Shown here piece after piece: positions 46,338 to 49,703 of a stretch of 49,703 nt of DNA; positions within the stretch are counted from its first letter, which is position 1, and each line of letters begins with the position of its first letter. The position numbers and the translations under genes are program-made. The notes under the pieces are model-generated. The model had not been told where the DNA came from and ran no database searches. It saw only the letters and a list, made by a program, of their open reading frames with translations. This stretch comes from Paulinella micropora (taxonomy: Eukaryota; Cercozoa; Imbricatea; Euglyphida): NCBI GenBank assembly GCA_009731375.1, contig BJOX01000117.1:342633-392335 (forward strand). The letters run 5' to 3'.

Positions 46338-47332
46338 TTAATCCTGGGCCACGTGCCCAACCCGACGGTCGTACGGCTCACCCCGCATAGCCTTAATGTT
46401 TATGTCGGCCAGATTGTCGGTTGAGCCCACCTTCTCGTTGACAACGAGCCCGGCGTCTACCTTCTGGTTGATGATGGCGCATCGCAGGTCCACATGTCCC
46501 AGCTTCCTAGCAAGTGAGGGGTGGGGTTAGAGTCATCGCAGCCTAATTCGTGGAGGAGACAGACAATACATGAGGGATCAGGCGCGGTGTAGAGATTCTC
46601 GAGTGTAACGGGAGGCCTCGGGCGAGGAGTATCGGGTGTGCCGTGGACTGCCCAGTGTAGTCGGTTGTAGTAATCGTTGGTGCGCTGGTAGTCAGACCGT
46701 CCCGGTTCTGTGGCCCACTGGGAGGTGTACTGCATGTGGTTGTCAGTCCAAGGTGGGGTTGTTGGCTCCGCTCCTGGGTCCACTCGGTGAATAATCGTTG
46801 TCCCCAGTCGCTTTGGAGTTGATCCTCACTGAATTCCGGTAACTGTGCAGGCATAGGCAAATCGGAGTGATCTTCTTGGAAGGTGGGGGATAGGGGGGTT
46901 TCGTAGGTGGAGCGATCTGCTAAGAAGATACCGGACGGTTATGTTGTTGCGTGGCCCGGGGGTGAATATAGGTGTAATCATCCCCTAGGGCGGCGATTGC
47001 CAAAGCCTGGGCGCCATCAGCGGTGGGGATCCTTGCGCGGATCAGGTTGGCGTAATACTCAGTGATGGCTGCTTGGGTGGGCTTCTGTGTTGGTCGTCGT
47101 TGTCGTGCTCTGCTGTATACCGCTGTGCGATTGGTGTCCCATAGGTGGTTGAGGGTTTTATTGTGGGGCATTGCTCCCAGGGTCGCGTCGGTAATTTCTT
47201 TCAACGCGTACTTATTAATATTAAGGCGATCACGTGCCCAGCCGATGGTGTTGAGGGCGAGGGCACAGAAGTCGGTGAAGTTTTCCGGGGGGGGGGGGGG
47301 GGGGGGGCGAAGGGGGGGGGGGGGGGGGGGGG
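46338..47332 (-). pseudogene. Ty1/copia-like pol C-terminal remnant, frame-broken
   Basis: On the minus strand a coding-like stretch continues through four consecutive frames. The last segment (46507-46338, ending TAA) reads LARKLGHVDLRC, then INQKVDAGLVV, then STDNLADINIKAM. Spacing from HVDLR to LADI equals that of the copia RNase H tail (HIDIR...T.DQLADI.TK). Upstream, frame C (about 46783-46510), frame B (about 46918-46783) and frame A (47332-46920, after a Pro-coding G run) join end to end. Each join needs the same -1 shift, as if one base were lost three times. The expected RNase H residues upstream of HVDLR were not recognised, so the upstream part may be diverged or another domain. 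The 5' end is lost at gap 47338-47347. Confidence 0.5.
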
Positions 47333-47347
47333 GGAGGNNNNNNNNNN

Positions 47348-47700
47348 TTGACGCGCTGGTAAATAATAAGGCGCCGGTCGTACTTTTTTGCGACCTTTCA
47401 TTTTTTTCCCGAACTTGTTCAGATATCATTGAATCCGTTAATGATTGCTTTTAAACGTTTGGATGTAAAGAAAACATATTAATAAAGACTTTTAATTACA
47501 AAACTCCTTGCTGTACTTAGCCGGTCGGCACCTTGTATGATAATGTACGCTAAATCTCAGCTATTTCAGCTAAACGCCAGCATGACCTATTAAGTTGTAA
47601 TTGTCTTGCCAGATCGTTTTTTACCAATCTTTCTACTGAAATTCAACATACTTAGACTAATTTAGTAGTCTTAATGTGTACTTACTTACGACTTAGCACC
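47348..47700. other. AT-rich intergenic stretch
   Basis: No coding frame with a domain, no repeat family and no RNA gene was recognised. It is bounded by poly-G/gap junctions on both sides (47284-47347 and 47701-47745). Confidence 0.5.
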
Positions 47701-47745
47701 GGGGGGGGGGGGGGGGGGGGGAAGGGGGGGGGGGGNNNNNNNNNN
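47701..47745. repeat. Poly-G run and 10-N gap
   Basis: G run of about 35 with an AA interruption, then gap 47736-47745, just downstream (minus sense) of the zinc-finger exon. Confidence 0.9.
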
Positions 47746-47757
47746 TTCGACCGCCAC

Positions 47758-48039
47758 CTTGCGGGTCGAACAAACAGCGACAGAAGCAGACGAATTTAGA
47801 CGGATCATCCTGATACAAGTCTTCATCATCGCTCTCTTCGTCTGCTTCGTCGCTATCACTAGATGCAGCACGCTCGCACAACTCGCATCCTTCAACAAAA
47901 TACGAAAGCTTTCGGTTCTCAAACCCGCACGTGTTGCATCTCCAGGGCTCCACAGCTTCCACGTCCTCGCTATTACCTTCTCCGTCTTCGTCTTGCCCTG
48001 AATAGTCGACGCGTTTGCCTCTGGTCTTCTTCACTTTCC
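47758..48039 (-). CDS. Downstream exon: RanBP2-like zinc finger, acidic tail
   Basis: This exon follows an intron (48130-48040, minus strand: GTATAC...CTGCCAG) from the DDE/SAP exon. The joint AAA G|GG AAA keeps an open frame into GKVKKTRGKRVDYSG. It then has an acidic linker and WRCNTCGFEN...CELC. W-x-C-x2-C-x3-N...C-x2-C is the RanBP2-type finger pattern, which binds ssRNA or proteins in known members; here the spacing N to the third Cys is 9 instead of about 6. A Ser/Asp/Glu-rich stretch and FVCFCRCLFDPQ follow. A possible donor (CAAG|GTGGCG) is at 47757; the rest is lost in the gap. The role in this protein is inferred only from the domain. Confidence 0.6.
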
Positions 48040-48130
48040 CTGGCAGTGTCCAAACAAACAAAAAAAATTAATTGCAAGAACAATTTCAAAAAGTAAGCAA
48101 ACGGAAAGCCCTGCCACACCAGACGTATAC
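48040..48130 (-). other. 91-bp spliceosomal intron (GT..AG)
   Basis: Minus-strand donor TCGAAAG|GTATACG and acceptor with pyrimidine tract TTTTTTTGTTTGTTTGG...CTGCCAG|GG. Removing it joins two open frames in phase 1. Confidence 0.65.
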
Positions 48131-49353
48131 CTTTCGACGAGCCTTTGCGTTTCTTAGCAGCTGGGGGGCTTGCAGCCTCAACTTTCCGACCTTTCCTCTT
48201 GCCCCGCTTGCCACTTAGAGCGCTTCGCCTTAGCCTGGGGCTTGTCGGAACCTTGCGAGATGTCGCTGTTCAGACGCTCCCGCAGTTCCGCCACCTTGCC
48301 CTCCGTGGGCAAACCTAACTTCTGCAGCAAAGCAATACATTGAGCCTTTGTCATGCGTGAAAAATGCCCCCCCTGGCCCGTCTTGCCTTGCTTTTTCTTT
48401 TGCCTCATCTGCCTGGCCAGCCTATTGAAGTAGCGAATCTTCTCCTCGCGCCCCATTTTGGCAGTAGCCTCGGACTGTTCCAGGACGAAGCCGGAGCTGA
48501 TGCCAGTCGCCCCGCCTCTCCGAACTGGGCATTTCTCCCCTTGCTTATGCGCGGCCTTAGGCGCCATCGTACTCTGAGTGCAAAACTCACACCGGAGGCC
48601 CGCCTCCTTATCGCTCCTCAAGTCAAGTACCACACGATCCGCATCTTGGCCGCCGCTGCATAAAGCGCCGTACGCTACGCCCGGAACACTAAACTGCTTG
48701 CCCGCAGCTGTTTGCAGGGAATATTTGAAAGAACGAAGCTCCCGAAACTGCCAGCTAGTTAGTAATCGGGGAGACAGTGGATTCTGGGTGACCCACTCTT
48801 GGATGACGTCCCTCTCGTGCCCGTAGAGGCGAACGTTTGCAAAGCCAGCATTAGACGCAGATTCTAACCAATCCTCGACAAGCGAAAAGCCTATCCCTTG
48901 CTCAATCTGGTCTTTTGAAAAGACCTTCGACAGATTGCGCTTTGCTCCGTCGCAGGGATTCCAGGCGTGGTTCGCACATAGAACGTGCGCCTCCACGTCC
49001 ACACCATAAAGCGCGTGGTAGCATGATTCGGAATAAATAAACTCTTTGTTCGTAAAATCACCACCGCCATCGCCAGTCCGCACGCCTGGCCCCGGCAAAG
49101 ACGAAAGCTCGCCGCTGCCCCCATCCTGGGTACTCCGAAAATGATAAGCCCAGCAATATCGGGTGGTGTCCGCGGTGTGCTCAGTAGTCATTAAGTTATG
49201 AATATATTCGTACTTGAGCTGGCCGTGCGCGTCACGAGTGACGAGGGTGAACAGAAGGTCGTTTACTTTCGTGCCTTTTTCCGAGTACCATGATATGTAA
49301 TCCTGATATATCACCCACTGGCCCGACCCGAGTTGCAGAGCTTCAATTCGCGC
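48131..49353 (-). CDS. RNase H/DDE-like protein exon with SAP motif (frameshifted near its end)
   Basis: The minus-strand exon begins after acceptor ACGTTCAG (49354), reading ARIEALQLGSGQW. Three conserved acidic sites fit an RNase H-fold DDE/DDD pattern: YQDY (Asp at 49302), TGDGGGDFTNKEF (Asp at 49071) and HAWNPCDGAK (Asp at 48951). The last resembles the H.K..CDG..K block of uncharacterised transposase-derived eukaryotic proteins. A Cys/His cluster (RCEFC...H...C) follows. A SAP motif (DNA/chromatin binding) lies at about 48360-48259: SRMTKAQCIALLQKLGL, then KVAELRERL. After AKRSK the frame hits TGA at 48180, but a +1 shift near 48213 opens GKRGKRKGRK and AAKKRKGSSK, a nuclear-localisation-like tail that splices in frame to the next exon. 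It could be a domesticated transposase, an active element or a young pseudogene. Confidence 0.6.
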
Positions 49354-49560
49354 CTGAACGTAACTATCACATTCAAGGCACACACAAAGAAAAAAGATTA
49401 TACCTACAAAAAAGCATAACCAACCTCCTGGAAAGGAGAAACAAGCAATCTGGAAAAAGAAATAACAAAGCTTAAAAAGCATTACCGGGCCATGATCCCC
49501 CCCCCCCCGCATATGCGCACCCCTGTTGGAATAAGTCATAGTTTGTGGGAACGAGAAGGA
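49354..49560 (-). other. Probable intron upstream of the DDE/SAP exon
   Basis: The frame of the exon stays open to 49539 but reads Phe/Cys-rich, intron-like T-rich sequence before CAG at 49356-49354. Candidate donors are GTAATGC (about 49483) and GTATAATC (about 49402). The real 5' exons were not identified and probably lie beyond the window. Confidence 0.4.
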
Positions 49561-49703
49561 GTTGGGAGCTCGTATTTGCAGGGTAGCTAGCCCCAGGCAT
49601 GATGTTGATGCTGATATAATTGTTTTGGAATGCGCGCAAATATTTATTTTAGGGGAGTGTCACAAACATACACACCACCCCCCCCCCCCCCCCCCCTGCG
49701 CAC
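49561..49703. other. Right end of window with poly-C run
   Basis: Unique sequence ending in a roughly 20-base C run (49677-49696). Another C run is at 49499-49508. No feature is recognised. Confidence 0.6.

Noticed and set aside
46920-47429. Single intact minus-strand protein starting at 47429 through the G run
   Set aside because: The part upstream of the gap (47347-47429) is not coding-like, and the Pro run is encoded by a poly-G artefact beside a gap. Only the downstream part is kept, as a pseudogene segment.

Overview
This window is eukaryotic nuclear DNA dominated by simple sequence repeats. Very long (TATC)n/(GATA)n, (CATA)n/(TATG)n, (TA)n, (CT)n, (AAT)n, (TTC)n, (TTG/TCG)n, poly-T and pentanucleotide arrays fill most of it from about 670 to 42,650. 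No prokaryotic gene, operon or ribosome-binding architecture is present. Introns with GT..AG borders, a Ty1/copia-like pol remnant, L2/CR1-like LINE remnants, a tRNA-derived SINE, and GC-rich exons in AT-rich surroundings all point to a repeat-rich eukaryote. An alga, another protist or an early-branching animal is possible; the sequence does not decide. Four long and nine 10-base N gaps, several beside homopolymers, show a draft assembly.

Layout. 1-670: AT-rich leader with two short direct duplications. 670-8,955: microsatellite arrays, a 5'-truncated retroposon (R1), a bracketed minisatellite, a MITE, a pentanucleotide block and a tRNA-derived SINE with an (ATT)n tail. 8,966-13,320: R2, R1 and R3 retroposon 3' ends between TATC arrays. 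13,659-17,435: TATC and a 1.1 kb TTG/TCG array, followed by two small palindromic elements. 17,435-22,370: GATA arrays with R1 and short repeated islands, a foldback element and a second MITE. 22,590-23,510: a LINE-like 3' end inside (AAT)n. 23,560-28,960: microsatellite/island arrays, paired foldback elements and R-family fragments. 28,965-29,197: an isolated GC-rich exon resembling the C-terminal zinc finger of Fpg/Nei DNA glycosylases. 29,200-33,300: TTC array and a CATA/island array. 33,303-33,888: C-terminus of a LINE ORF2 plus its 3' UTR. 33,890-43,150: more microsatellite/island arrays, R1, MITE and foldback copies. 43,150-46,330: mostly single-copy DNA without a recognisable gene. 46,338-47,332: frame-broken copia-like pol end (minus strand). 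47,758-49,353: two exons of a minus-strand gene combining an RNase H/DDE-like domain, a SAP motif and a RanBP2-like zinc finger.

The most coherent signal is how retroposons and microsatellites work together. Several unrelated 5'-truncated elements (R1 to R6) share a common 3' end that runs straight into (TATC)n, and also have (TATC)n on the 5' side. R1 and R2 share a terminal motif (CGAYATYTCATCTATC), and R2 carries LINE ORF2 coding sequence. This suggests a LINE machinery that targets or seeds TATC repeats and mobilises several passenger families. A second pattern is the microsatellite/island array: the same 20-50 nt unique island recurs 3 to 13 times, separated by microsatellite tracts of variable length. 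At least nine such arrays are present. All family names (R1, M2 and so on) are local labels, and no database search was possible.
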